From Cruorifilaria tuberocauda (taxonomy: Eukaryota; Nematoda; Chromadorea; Rhabditida; Onchocercidae): DNA of 16,974 nucleotides. The stretch is taken from NCBI GenBank assembly GCA_013365365.1, contig JABVXU010000877.1:1-16974 (forward strand), read 5' to 3'. Position numbers and translations under genes: made by a program. Positions 7,709 to 16,974 of this stretch are shown here, in pieces; within the stretch, counting starts at the first letter, position 1, and each line of letters opens with the position of its first letter. Below the pieces are notes generated by a model, which saw only the letters and a list, made by a program, of their open reading frames with translations, was not told where the DNA came from and made no database searches.

Positions 7709-10700
7709 TCAATTTGTATCACTTTGTCCTATTTCCCAATCATATTGAAAATCTTCCGATGTATTCTTTGGTAACATTTTCTGCAATAATTTTATTCTAA
7801 ATTTCATTTCTTTCATGAGAAGGAAAAAAAAATGCAAATTTGAATGAACTTTTTTCGTAACTTATTATGAAATATTAAATAAATTTTAGAAAAGATCAAT
7901 AGAATCAATAGATCAGTTGATCAGTAGTTTAGATCAATAGATTTGCGGTTTCGTAAGCTTTTTTTTGTGATATTTAAACTCATCAAACTTTTTTTTTCTC
8001 AATTCACTGATATTATCAGCAAATTGACTATAGGACTTCGACATCAAAACAGTTTAATTTTTTTTAATTTTAGTTTCAAATTAATGAACCATTAGTTAAA
8101 GTCCAGCTAAATTAATTAGTTTTGAAATTAAAAAATTCATATTATTAAAATAATTATAACTTACGTTGAACTCCCCTGTGATAAGTTCATAATCAGGAAT
8201 TTGATGATAATGCAATTGTGATAAATGTTTCATTATTTTCTGCATTTCTCCTGGCACCAATCTTTAAATCAAGATCTCTTATAATAATTAATTTTAATTA
8301 AGACAATGAAAAGAAAAATACCGCTTAATGACTTGCGAAAATTTCAAAATCTTGCAATGATCAATTGACTTAAAAAACGTAAGACTGATAAATTCTGTTT
8401 CACGTAAAAACGTGATCTATCAAGCATAACTTTGCAAATTCTTTCATTTATTTTTACTACTTTTTTCTATTTCATGCATTTATATTTTTCTCTTTTCAAA
8501 TTATTTTTTTAGTATTATTTGAGGATAGTTTGATTTCATCAATTCTTTTCGTAATATTTTTTTTTTAATTTCTGTCAAATAAAAATGTAAAATATAACTT
8601 TGCAAGAAATACTGAACAATCATTAATCAAAATAAACAATTCAAATTTATTGTTCAATTGATTTTTATGGAAATGTTAAACTTTTGTTTGTTTTTTTTCA
8701 TTCGCATAAATATTTCAAGTTTCCTTCATGCATTTTAAAAATAAGATTTGATGAAATTTGTTTTTTTCTGTTTTGATAGGAAAAAATTAGCATGAAAGGT
8801 TTTAAAGAATTTCTCGATTATACAACCAACTTTCCAAATTCATCAAAAATAACATTTTTCTTGTATTTTGCAATTTCAGTTGGTTCCACAAATGAAGTCC
8901 ATGGTAGAGAACCTTGGATAAGTTCGATTAATGAATAAAATAAACTCCAAAAATCATCAACAGGACCCTCAAAAAGAAATTATTATTTTAATAACTTATA
9001 TAAAATTATTTCAAATTACAAAATTTATCAAGCATTAATTTAACAATTTACGAATTCCTAAAAATATATAATTAACTTTTGAAGTTTAAAAGTTTTGATT
9101 AATATGATTTTTTTTTAAAATACTTCATCATCCTTAACTATTATTCTAAGTATTAAGTTTAATTAATTTAAAAATAAAATTTTACATGCAAAGAAAAGTG
9201 AAATAGAAAGATTAAAATAAAAGAGTATTGAAAAGAAAGATTAATACGAAAGTTATATCATCAGATTGTCAGAAAGGAAAATTTCGAAGTTTTGAAATAT
9301 GTATATTTTTAGTATTATCTTAAATTTCCCCTCTAGAAATTTTTTGCATAAAAATCGAAATAACCTGATCTCGTCTTTCATGAACCGTAACGGATACGTA
9401 CCGCATCGTACCACGGAAACCGGCATAATATCGTTCTTTCCGTACCATACCATCATCAAACCGATATTTTCGAGCCATACCGAAATCGACGATGTAAATT
9501 GTTCGTTCATTTGATTGAAGTCCAATGCAAATATTCGATGGTTTCACATCACTAAAAATTTTCCTAATTTAATTGAAATTATGCTATGTTGATAGATCAC
9601 AGTAACTTCAAACTATACAGCATTTGATAGGTATTTTCTTACCACGTTAAAGTTTTTTATTTCCATTAACCTAGTTAAAAAAGGGCATTCATATTTAAAC
9701 GACTAATTAATTAATTTTACTAAATCTTTGGAATTTTTAAATTTATTTATTAATTATAATTGCAAATTTTGTTTAAACACTATTGCGCTTGCTTGAATTT
9801 ATTTTGTTAAAACGTATGAAAAAATGAAGTAGCGATATCATGTGTGAAATGAAACGGTTGAGTAATGAAATAATTCGTTAGATTGCATACTCTCTTGATC
9901 AGGTTCAATTTTTGGAAGTAGTTCAATTTTGAAATTTAAATTTTACATTGGAAAATTCAAGGTACCGATGTATATATCCAATGTCGTGTACAGCTTTCAA
10001 TGCTACTACCATTTGCAGTCCGACACGTAAAACTGTTGGAACACTTAAACGTTTTTTTGGTTGATGTTTTCTTAGTTCACTTAAATTTCTTCCCAATAAT
10101 TGCATAGCAATGAAATTGTAACCACAGTAATTACCACTAGCATACTGTAATATACTGTAATGAACCATACTGTAATATACTGTAATGAACCATACTGCAA
10201 TATACTGTAACTACGCATACTGTAATGATAATATAAAACTAATTTTGCTTTTTTATTATTCATTTATTATTAAAAAATTTCCTTGATTTGATGTTAGTAA
10301 AATGATTTACTTTACAAATTCGAGATTACCGTACTTTACAAATAAGGAAAAAGCATTGTCAATTTCAAATCTACTTAACACTCATACTTCTGTATGATTC
10401 ATTTTTACAGTCAATAAAACAAGAATAAGTGAAAATTAAAACAAAAATTCTTATTAAGTAAACTATTTCTTTACAAAATAAGTAAATTATAACATTAAGC
10501 ATAAGAATAGTAATTTCCTTAAAGATTAATTAATTAATGCATTCTCTAATTAATTTAAGGAAAAAAAATGTACAAATTGTGGTATATGTGGTGTTCCTCG
10601 AAGCGTTAGCATCACCTTTTGTTCCAATATCATTCGACCCGGTTCATGATCTTCCGGTTCAATTTTTATTGCTAGGATTGATTTGGTACGCTAGAAAATT

Positions 10701-11709
10701 AACAGTGATAATATAAAAAGCAACGCTTTAGTCAATGAATATAATTTAAAGATTTGTTTTAATTTTAACAGTAAAAAGTTGTTAGTTATTATTGTATACT
10801 TCAAAGATTACTTGAAAGATTACCTATGTAATTTTGTAATAATTGAGTAATTTTGAAATGACACTGTTAAAATTTTTTCTTAAATTTGAGTAAAATTCTT
10901 TAAAAAAAAAGAAGAGATACTTCATCGATGACACGATAAATTTGACCAAAGCCGCCTCCACCGATCAATTTATCAATTCGAAATTTACAATCAATTATTT
11001 GTCCCTCTTTAAAATATTGCGGAGCATGACGTCCATGTGGTTGATTTCGTTTAGTATACTTCAAATAATCTTATCATTTTTTTTTAAAAATTAATCAACT
11101 TCTGTGAAATTTCATTGAATTTTTATCATCTTTAAAATAATTTCTCACAAAGAAAGAAAAACTCCGTTACAACGACAATTGACATATCTTTGAACAGCGG
11201 AATAGCACGAATTGAATAATTTGTTAAAAAAGAATTTTGAATGAATCATCTAACTGAATAAAAGTCTTTAGTTGATTGAGTGAATAGTACTTAAGTATTT
11301 ATTTATTTATTTGACAAACTTTAATACTACTTAAAATTTAAGTGATTTTTTTCCGGGAGTTATTGAGAAGAAAATTTAATTTTGATCTTTTTCAGTTAAA
11401 ATCAATATTTTTCGCTTTCAAATCAATCAATGTCATATTTTAATGAATGAAATATTTTTGTTTAACTCCTGTTTTTCCTTATCCTCCGTTTCGATCAATT
11501 CTTCCACTCTATCTTCATGATCTAAATCGTTCTTTTCCTCAGATACTGATCATTCCATCTTCCTATTCTGGGAGTCCAAGTGGGAACTCTTAGAAAATAT
11601 ACGATAATGAATTTCTTTTGTACCATAATTGAGTAATAATTTTACGGTGCAAACCGTCTGCGAACAAATTTACCGCTTCTTCTTTCGGAATCACTTGAAT
11701 ATCGGCCAT
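7709..11709 (-). CDS. tau-tubulin kinase-like (TTBK/CK1 group) protein kinase
   Basis: Well-supported exons: 11058-10921, 10690-10574, 10144-9966, 9551-9365, 8967-8831, 8261-8165 and 7780-7709 (stop TGA). Intron phases are 0, 0, 2, 0, 2, 0, all consistent, giving 308 residues. Counting from the first residue of exon 11058: glycine loop LIGGGGFGQIY at 31-41, ATP-lysine in LAIKIE at 55, helix-C Glu at 69 (ILEQK), LLGRNLSEL typical of the family, HRDVKPSN at 144-151, DFG at 167-169, and AGFRGTMRY of the TTBK/CK1 type. The C-terminal lobe has DDFWSLFYSLIEL and LPW, and the tail has YDWE. The catalytic residues are present, so it is probably an active Ser/Thr kinase. Nematodes have many such kinases, several germline-biased. 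The likely N-terminal exon starts at ATG 11709 (MADIQVIPKEEA), but its link to the core is unsettled. Confidence 0.92.
10141..10225 (-). repeat. 25-bp tandem repeat ending in a kinase splice acceptor
   Basis: On the + strand the unit CATACTGTAATATACTGTAATGAAC occupies 10141-10165 and again 10166-10190 exactly. A diverged third copy follows at 10191-10215 and a partial fourth to 10225. On the minus strand each unit supplies two acceptor-like ATTACAG|TAT words. The kinase exon begins right at the last one (AG at 10146-10145), so the array forms the 3' end of the intron and the first bases of the exon. Confidence 0.9.
11646..11709 (-). other. probable first coding exon of the kinase
   Basis: ATG at 11709 opens a 40-codon frame whose first 21 residues (MADIQVIPKEEAVNLFADGL, then H) look like real protein, followed by C|GTAAAA, a usable donor in phase 1. 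It can join directly to an acceptor at 11070 (ATAAG|AT), adding YLK before the core exon. It can also go through an acidic exon at 11545-11467 (TCAG|TA...; SEEKNDLDHEDRVEELIE), which leaves in phase 2 and would need a small exon, possibly 11187-11171, to restore phase. Confidence 0.5.
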
Positions 11710-13479
11710 AATACCGTTTTTCTCTTCGCTTCTTACTTCTTTTAATTTTAATTAAATTAAAATTCAAATTTTTTTTCGCGAAAGATAACTGCTAATTCAA
11801 TTCACCAAACGGATTTCATCTATAAAATAAAAGTAGAAAAGATAAAGCATTGAGATTAAGCCAATTCAAAATTTCATGATTTAAAAAACTTATAATACTG
11901 AATGCATTTTATTATAAAATTTTGAAGCTTCGCTTAACTCTTACTAACCTAAATAAATTCTAACTTAAACCTCAATTATCAAATTGATAGCCCAGCTGCA
12001 AAACTTTAGTTTACTCTTCCACATTAATTATCATTTTAAAGCTAATAGAAGTTATTACCATTACTCATTAATTAAATTTATATTACCTATTATCTGTGAA
12101 TATCACAGACCGTTTCAAATATCCGACCACCACTGAGCACACAATATAAATAAAATGTTTGTTCAATTTAACTTTACAATTTATGTATTTTAAAGTTTGA
12201 AGAAATAAATAAATTTCCAGCTCTTGTCAAACATATTTAGGTAAAAAATGGAAGAAAAACATTTTTGTATTTTAATCATATCAGCTTTTGAGGGATTCAA
12301 TAGAGAAATTGCTTATCAGTAATAATCAAATTCTTATATCAATGGATTGTAAATGAAGAAGAGAGAAGAAATTCTCCAACTTTTTTTTCACAATTTAACA
12401 ACTATCACTACTTTGGCACGCAATAAGTCGGTGCAAATAAAAATAAATTTCGAGAGAAATTTTCTTTGCAAAAAGTACTTTAACAATTATCAGTGACGTG
12501 CAGTCAGTTCGATTGTAAAATTAATTTATCAGAATTTGAAATATTTCTTGAATTCATGAGGAATACTTTGTAAAAACAATTAACATTAAACATTCGCAGT
12601 AGTTTATATTTTGCCTTAGTAAATATCTGTAATAATCAGACTGTGATAATTGGTAAATATTTGTGATATCTGTGATGATAATTTTAATTAGACTAAAATA
12701 TATATCATAATTATTTGAAATTTCTAATTAGCTAATTAGTTAATAAATTCGTGATAGAATAAAAAATAATTTCATTGAAATTTGAATAAATTTGTTAATT
12801 TCATTTGCCACTTTTTTTTGAAATTATAAAAAAAGAACAGAACTTTTTTTTATTTTATCAATCAAATATTTATACAATTCACTGATAGTACTTTGTACTC
12901 ATAAATTATCTTTTGAAAAATAAAAAGTGATAATAAAAACAGGTCAAAATACGCATGGAATTTATTTACTTTTATATTTCCTAATTCCTTATCATCGATT
13001 ATCATATTCTGTTTTAATGAAAAAGATTAACCAGAAAAAGCAAAAGTAATAGTAAACTTTATTTATTATCAATTATTTAACAAACTTTAATTGTTTTTAC
13101 TCTTCTATCTCATACTTATCAATATTCTACGCTTAATTTTTGTTGACATTCACTTATTATTGCCCATTTGCATTTACTTACTATCTGTTATTTAAAAAAT
13201 TTTAAATGTATCAGTGTAAAACATTTAATTACATTTTAATTTGCGGTAAAGCAAGTAATATATTATATTGTTAATTGTTGCATTTAAGAAAATTTTAATA
13301 TTATTTATAAGCAATTTCTTTTTTTTTGAAAAATTTAAACCGAATCTAACAAACTTAACGAAATTTTGATATAAAAAAGGAAGAGTAAAACAGAGTTAAA
13401 CAATTTAAATTTAACATTTTCTCGTAGTTTTTATATTCAGAATTCATAATTTAAAACAATTTTTATTCGTTTTCTATCC

Positions 13480-13554
13480 GATATAAGCTAATTTTAATAG
13501 CTATTGTCTTTCCGGTTTAAAATGAACTAATTTTGATATAAGCTAATTTTAATA
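13480..13554. repeat. 20-base direct repeat, 55 bases apart
   Basis: GATATAAGCTAATTTTAATA occurs at 13480-13499 and again, identical, at 13535-13554. A partial related copy (CTAATTTTGATA) sits between them. The repeat lies just beyond the 3' end of the type I membrane protein gene. Confidence 0.75.
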
Positions 13555-13601
13555 ATTTAACATGAAATATGTTAAATTAATTTTGATAGTTTCTTATCCG
13601 A

Positions 13602-13607
13602 TTTATT
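13602..13607 (-). terminator. AATAAA directly after the stop codon of the type I membrane protein gene
   Basis: The minus strand reads TGATAATAAA at the stop, so AATAAA starts one base after TGA (13611-13609). If used, the 3' untranslated region would be only about 20 to 30 bases. Confidence 0.4.
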
Positions 13608-13608
13608 A

Positions 13609-16066
13609 TCACGTACAGATTGTTCCGGATAATTCCTGAATTGTTGAAAATGGATGAGTTGGACAGGTGAGTGCTTTATTATAACTAGGTAAGGGTGGTA
13701 CTTCATCATCATCCAATGGGCTAGCATAGCATGAGCCTTGTGGATCGCATTTGATCACATATGGCTTACTATAATCTATTGGTGCCGGAACATTGGTGAG
13801 ATTTACACCTGAAATACCTGAATCATTTCAATTCTTTTAAGAAAATATTTAATTTTAGGCAAAACAAAAAATATTAGCCTAAAATATGGAAGAAAATTTT
13901 TTCCAATAAAATTAGCAATCTGAAATATGGAAGATTTTAGAATTTGAAATTTGCTACTAGTAGAAAGTTTTTGATGAAATGTTAGCTATGGTTAATTAAT
14001 TTACAAAATTAAAATTTACTGATTTTTTAAAAAAATCTATAATAAAGCAAAAATGTAAATAAAATTTTCTAGAAAATTAATTAAAAATATAATTTCACTC
14101 ATATATTATTTGCTAAATAATTTTTAAAATTGTCAATTATCTATAGTACAACTAACAATCATTAAATTATCAATTACCTGTAATACAGCTAGATAATTTT
14201 TAAATTATCAATTACTTATAATATATTTAGGTAATTTTTAAATTATCTGATACTTATAATATAGGTAGGTAATTTTTAAATTATCAAATACTTGTACTAT
14301 ATTATCCATAATTTAGAATAACTTAGAATACCGTATTATCTGTTCTTAAATTTTAAAGCAATAATGAAAATCTTCGAAGAATTATATTTTGAAGTATTAA
14401 ATTTTTTAAACAATTTAAAAAAAAATTCTTACCGTTAAGACTATCGCTTCGATTATGATTAACAGTTCTTGAATGTGCGCAACAGGTACATGTCCATAGC
14501 AAACAAACACCGCTAATTATGATACAAAATGAAATAAATTGACAAGCCATCTGGCAGCCTACTAAAATTATTAAAAAAATTCATATAAGGAAGTTTAAAA
14601 CAAATTTTTTTTTAAATTATTAAATAGACTAATTAATTAAGAATAAATAATTTTAGAAATTTAGAGAGCATTTTTTTTCCTTATACAATTACCGCTAGAA
14701 TTATCGTTTCAATCTGCTACAGTACGTCTGATCTTAGCTACCTGAAAGTTGGCGTAAATACAGTAATTCATGAGAATACAGTAATTACAGAATACAGTAA
14801 TTACAGAGTACAGTAATTACAGAATACAGTAACTTACAGTAATTCATTGATTTAAATTGTCCATAATAGCTAATGATTAATAAGCATATCTTTAAAATAA
14901 ATTTTTATTAAAATTATAAGAGATTAAATAATAAAAAATGCTTACTTGTATCACTCTGATAAACATAATTCTTAGTGGTAGCAAGAATATTTGGATAAGC
15001 AATTTTTCGCCTTGCTAATTCCAAATGTAGCAATCCTTCTAGGATTTCTCGGAATTGTTGCCCCGAAATATTTTGAATACTCTCTTTTGAAATATTGAAA
15101 TAGAGTTGATCAGCAACTTCGATAATTTCTTTATCGTTCAACAACGATTTATACAGTGATTTATGATTAGCCATTGTTATATTCATTTTAACTGGTTCAT
15201 GCTGTAATCGATAAATTTTTCTAACTCTCAAAAAAAAAAAATGAAACTTTAATATGAAATATTTGATTTTCATAATTTTATACAATATTAAAATACTTTA
15301 GTTCTCTAATGAAGAACCCTGAATGTTTCATTTTAAGCTTAAAGTAATAAATAAAACACAATTTCTATAGTTCAATTTTAAAAAATAAACAGAATCGTTT
15401 TCTTTGATAAGTAAATTCTTTATTTTAAGTTTTTTCAATGTTTTATATATTTTATCATTCTATTGATAAGAATACAATTAACTGATACATTTGCAATTTT
15501 ATTTTTTTTTCTAATACTGTTCAAATTTTGTGTAATAACATTTCGTTTACTAATAAAAGTGTACCACAAATAACTTATTTACAGAACTCCTATTACGGTA
15601 AATTGAAGTTAAGCTAACTTACAAAAAATGCAAAGAAAACGATGAAATTTTTCATTCCCTTCAAAAGATATGATTTTTTTCTAATTTAATTAAATTCATT
15701 TAAAATTTTAGATAGACTTCATTTTTTAGTTTCTAAAGTGTAGAATACTTTTTCTTTACTTTCTTTTTCGATATTTGTCAGGAGTAAAGGTAATATTAAA
15801 TATTTGAAATTTGTTTTATCATTTTATCAATCTACTCTGAAAAGATCGATAATAGTAGAATTTACATCATCTCTCGGGTGAGCATCGTTATCGCCGATCC
15901 TTGCAATATCCACCGTTGTTGATCGCTTATATCTTTGTTGTTGAAGCAATGGCTTCTTGGATTCAAAGATATTAACTAATTGATTATAATTGAAATTTGA
16001 TAGTGAAACAAATTCACTGGATAATAGTATAGAAGAGAATATTATCAGTGAAGAAATAGTAAACAT
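13609..16066 (-). CDS. type I single-pass membrane protein, four exons, unrecognised family
   Basis: The exons are 16066-15866, 15201-14946, 14561-14433 and 13808-13609 (stop TGA). Donors GAT|GTAAAT (phase 0), A|GTAAGC (phase 1) and G|GTAAGA (phase 1) match acceptors GATTACAG, ATTTTAG and TATTTCAG, giving 261 residues. Residues 1-20 form a signal peptide (SLIIFSSILLSS core). RYKR at 45-48 is a possible proprotein convertase site. N-glycosylation sequons lie at 74 (NIT), 103 (NIS) and 111 (NIS), and residues 86-135 look helical. The membrane segment is about 157-181, cysteine-rich, with CTCC at its inner edge (possible palmitoylation). The 80-residue tail carries DDDEVPPLPSY at 228-238, a possible SH3/WW-type ligand, and several cysteines. 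It is probably a surface or secretory-pathway protein. Exon 1 could alternatively read through its donor to a stop, giving a 79-residue secreted product. Confidence 0.75.
14124..14313. repeat. 38-bp tandem repeat in the last intron of the type I membrane protein gene
   Basis: The word TTAAATTAT(C) recurs at 14124 (diverged), 14162, 14200, 14238 and 14276, exactly 38 bases apart. The rest of each unit is ATCAATTACTTATAATATA-like followed by TAGGTAATTT. There are about five copies, all inside the intron 13809-14432. Confidence 0.9.
14759..14848. repeat. 16-bp TACAGTAATTACAGAA tandem repeat in intron 2 of the type I membrane protein gene
   Basis: TACAGTAAT-type words start at 14759, 14777, 14793, 14809 and 14825, mostly 16 bases apart. 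The array is flanked on both sides by CAGTAATTCAT (14761-14771 and the copy near 14837). The intron is 14562-14945. Confidence 0.85.
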
Positions 16067-16877
16067 AGGAAGTACGATGTAAGCTTATATTTGTAAAAAA
16101 TAATTCAGGAAATGAAACATTGAAACAAAATTATTAGTATAATTTTCGTTTTTAGTCTTAACCTAAAATTGAAATTAGCATTAATTCTAAGTTAAAAAAA
16201 TTTATCAAAATACAGAATTTAAATAAAAATATATTAAAGTGAAAAAAAACGACACATAATTGAAAAGTGATCAAAAATTCGGAAAGAAAAACCGGATGAA
16301 ATGATGAGGCATTTTTTACAATTAAACGGTTACAAAAAAAACTTTTGATAAATCTATTCAATTTAACGATAATCAATAATTAAAAGAATTTGAGAAACAT
16401 AAAAATCAATTGATTAAACCGGAAATAAAAACAAATAAACAAAAAAAATAAGCAAATAATTGTAATAGTTTTATCCGAAATAAAAAACTGAAATTATTTA
16501 AAATATTTTTTCTGGAATTTTTATAATTGATCGATTTATCATTTACTTGTTAATTAAATCGATTGATCAGACAGAAATTTTAAATTATTATTGATCATTT
16601 AGAAAAAGAATTAAAAATAAATATTTTATAGTAATATTATCTTTAGATGGAGGAATAATTAGGTGGATAAATGAATTTTAGGATAGTTGAATTAAGTAAA
16701 ATAAAAGCTGATAACTCAAGTTTAAATATTCAAACTTATTCTGCTTAATAATAATTCAAGCTTAAAGATTATACTGAACGTTATCAATTGTCAATCTTCA
16801 TTTATCAAAATTATTAATATCATTGTTCAATTTCTTCAATCAACAGCGAAAACAGTAACACTGTCCACGTTCTTCGT
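16067..16877. other. AT-rich upstream region, no gene supported
   Basis: Region 5' of the type I membrane protein gene. It is AT-rich with poly-A runs. The minus-strand open frame at 16158-16376 is Phe/Ile/Leu/Asn-rich and has no splice context, as expected by chance in such DNA. Confidence 0.5.
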
Positions 16878-16878
16878 C

Positions 16879-16924
<46 letters not shown>

Positions 16925-16967
16925 GCAACAACACCAACAACAACAACAACAACAACAACAGCAGCAA
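16878..16967. repeat. CAA-type trinucleotide microsatellite
   Basis: Thirty consecutive triplets, nearly all CAA, with CAG at 16923, 16959 and 16962 and CAC at 16932. In the CAA frame (Gln) it ends at TAA TAG. In the AAC frame (Asn) it is open to the window edge and continues SSNNS. In the ACA frame (Thr) it is also open. Whether any frame is translated cannot be told here. Confidence 0.95.
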
Positions 16968-16974
16968 TAATAGC

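Larger units (their letters stand above)
11710..13608. other. intergenic stretch, no gene supported
   Basis: 1.9 kb of AT-rich sequence between the kinase start and the end of the type I membrane protein gene. The kinase promoter should lie at its left end, but no element could be singled out. The right end holds the 20-base direct repeat at 13480-13554. Confidence 0.5.

Noticed and set aside
9299..9514. 71-codon + strand frame and the overlapping 90-codon minus frame
   Set aside because: Both are shadows of the kinase exon 9551-9365, which encodes HRD, DFG and GFRGT in its own frame.
10081..10263. Tyr-rich minus-strand frame starting MNNKKAKLVLYYHYS
   Set aside because: It comes from the 25-bp tandem repeat read in another frame, overlapping the kinase exon.
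14914..15285. Using the whole 123-codon minus frame with its own ATG near 15285 as a separate gene
   Set aside because: The segment before 15201 is poly-T and Phe/Lys-rich, as expected of an intron end. Starting the exon after GATTACAG at 15201 matches the phase of the signal-peptide exon, and the 3' end has a strong GTAAGC donor.
16158..16376. 72-codon minus-strand Phe/Ile/Leu-rich frame
   Set aside because: Low-complexity composition typical of chance frames in AT-rich DNA, with no supporting splice sites or conserved motif.

Overview
The window looks like nuclear DNA of an AT-rich nematode, probably a parasitic clade III (filarial-type) species; that placement is inference. The support is split genes with GT..AG introns of a few hundred bases to 1.6 kb, acceptors of the TTTCAG/TTTTAG type, possible spliced-leader acceptors just 5' of start codons, AATAAA signals shortly after stop codons, and a tau-tubulin-kinase-like kinase of the kind greatly expanded in nematodes. 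All gene models were assembled by eye from reading frame, splice signals and intron phase; there is no transcript support.

Layout. 1-480 is a GC-rich island that may hold the last exon of a + strand gene (3-146). About 830-1115 is a degenerate 35-bp minisatellite. 1283-3471 (+) is a three-exon gene for a 144-residue coiled-coil protein. 3961-5748 (-) is a five-exon gene for a small single-pass membrane protein, convergent with the coiled-coil gene. 5772-7708 is mostly AT-rich with two uncertain exon-like stretches: a mini first exon at 6291-6338 and a GC-rich island at about 7090-7430 that reads as an exon on both strands.

7709-11709 (-) is the best-supported gene, a TTBK/CK1-group protein kinase. 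Seven exons give 308 residues from before the glycine loop to the stop, with every intron phase matching; the exons 5' of these are ambiguous. One splice acceptor lies inside a 25-bp tandem repeat that supplies several near-identical acceptors. 11710-13608 holds nothing I can support apart from a short direct repeat. 13609-16066 (-) is a four-exon gene for a 261-residue type I membrane protein with signal peptide, possible convertase site, N-glycosylation sequons, a cysteine-rich membrane segment and a cytoplasmic tail. Its introns carry a 38-bp and a 16-bp tandem array. 16067-16877 is AT-rich, and 16878-16967 is a 30-triplet CAA-type microsatellite.

I see no operon logic linking the genes. 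Only the kinase belongs to a family I recognise; the coiled-coil protein and the two membrane proteins are unrecognised but have good splice and composition evidence. Nothing prokaryotic, viral, tRNA-like, rRNA-like or CRISPR-like was seen.
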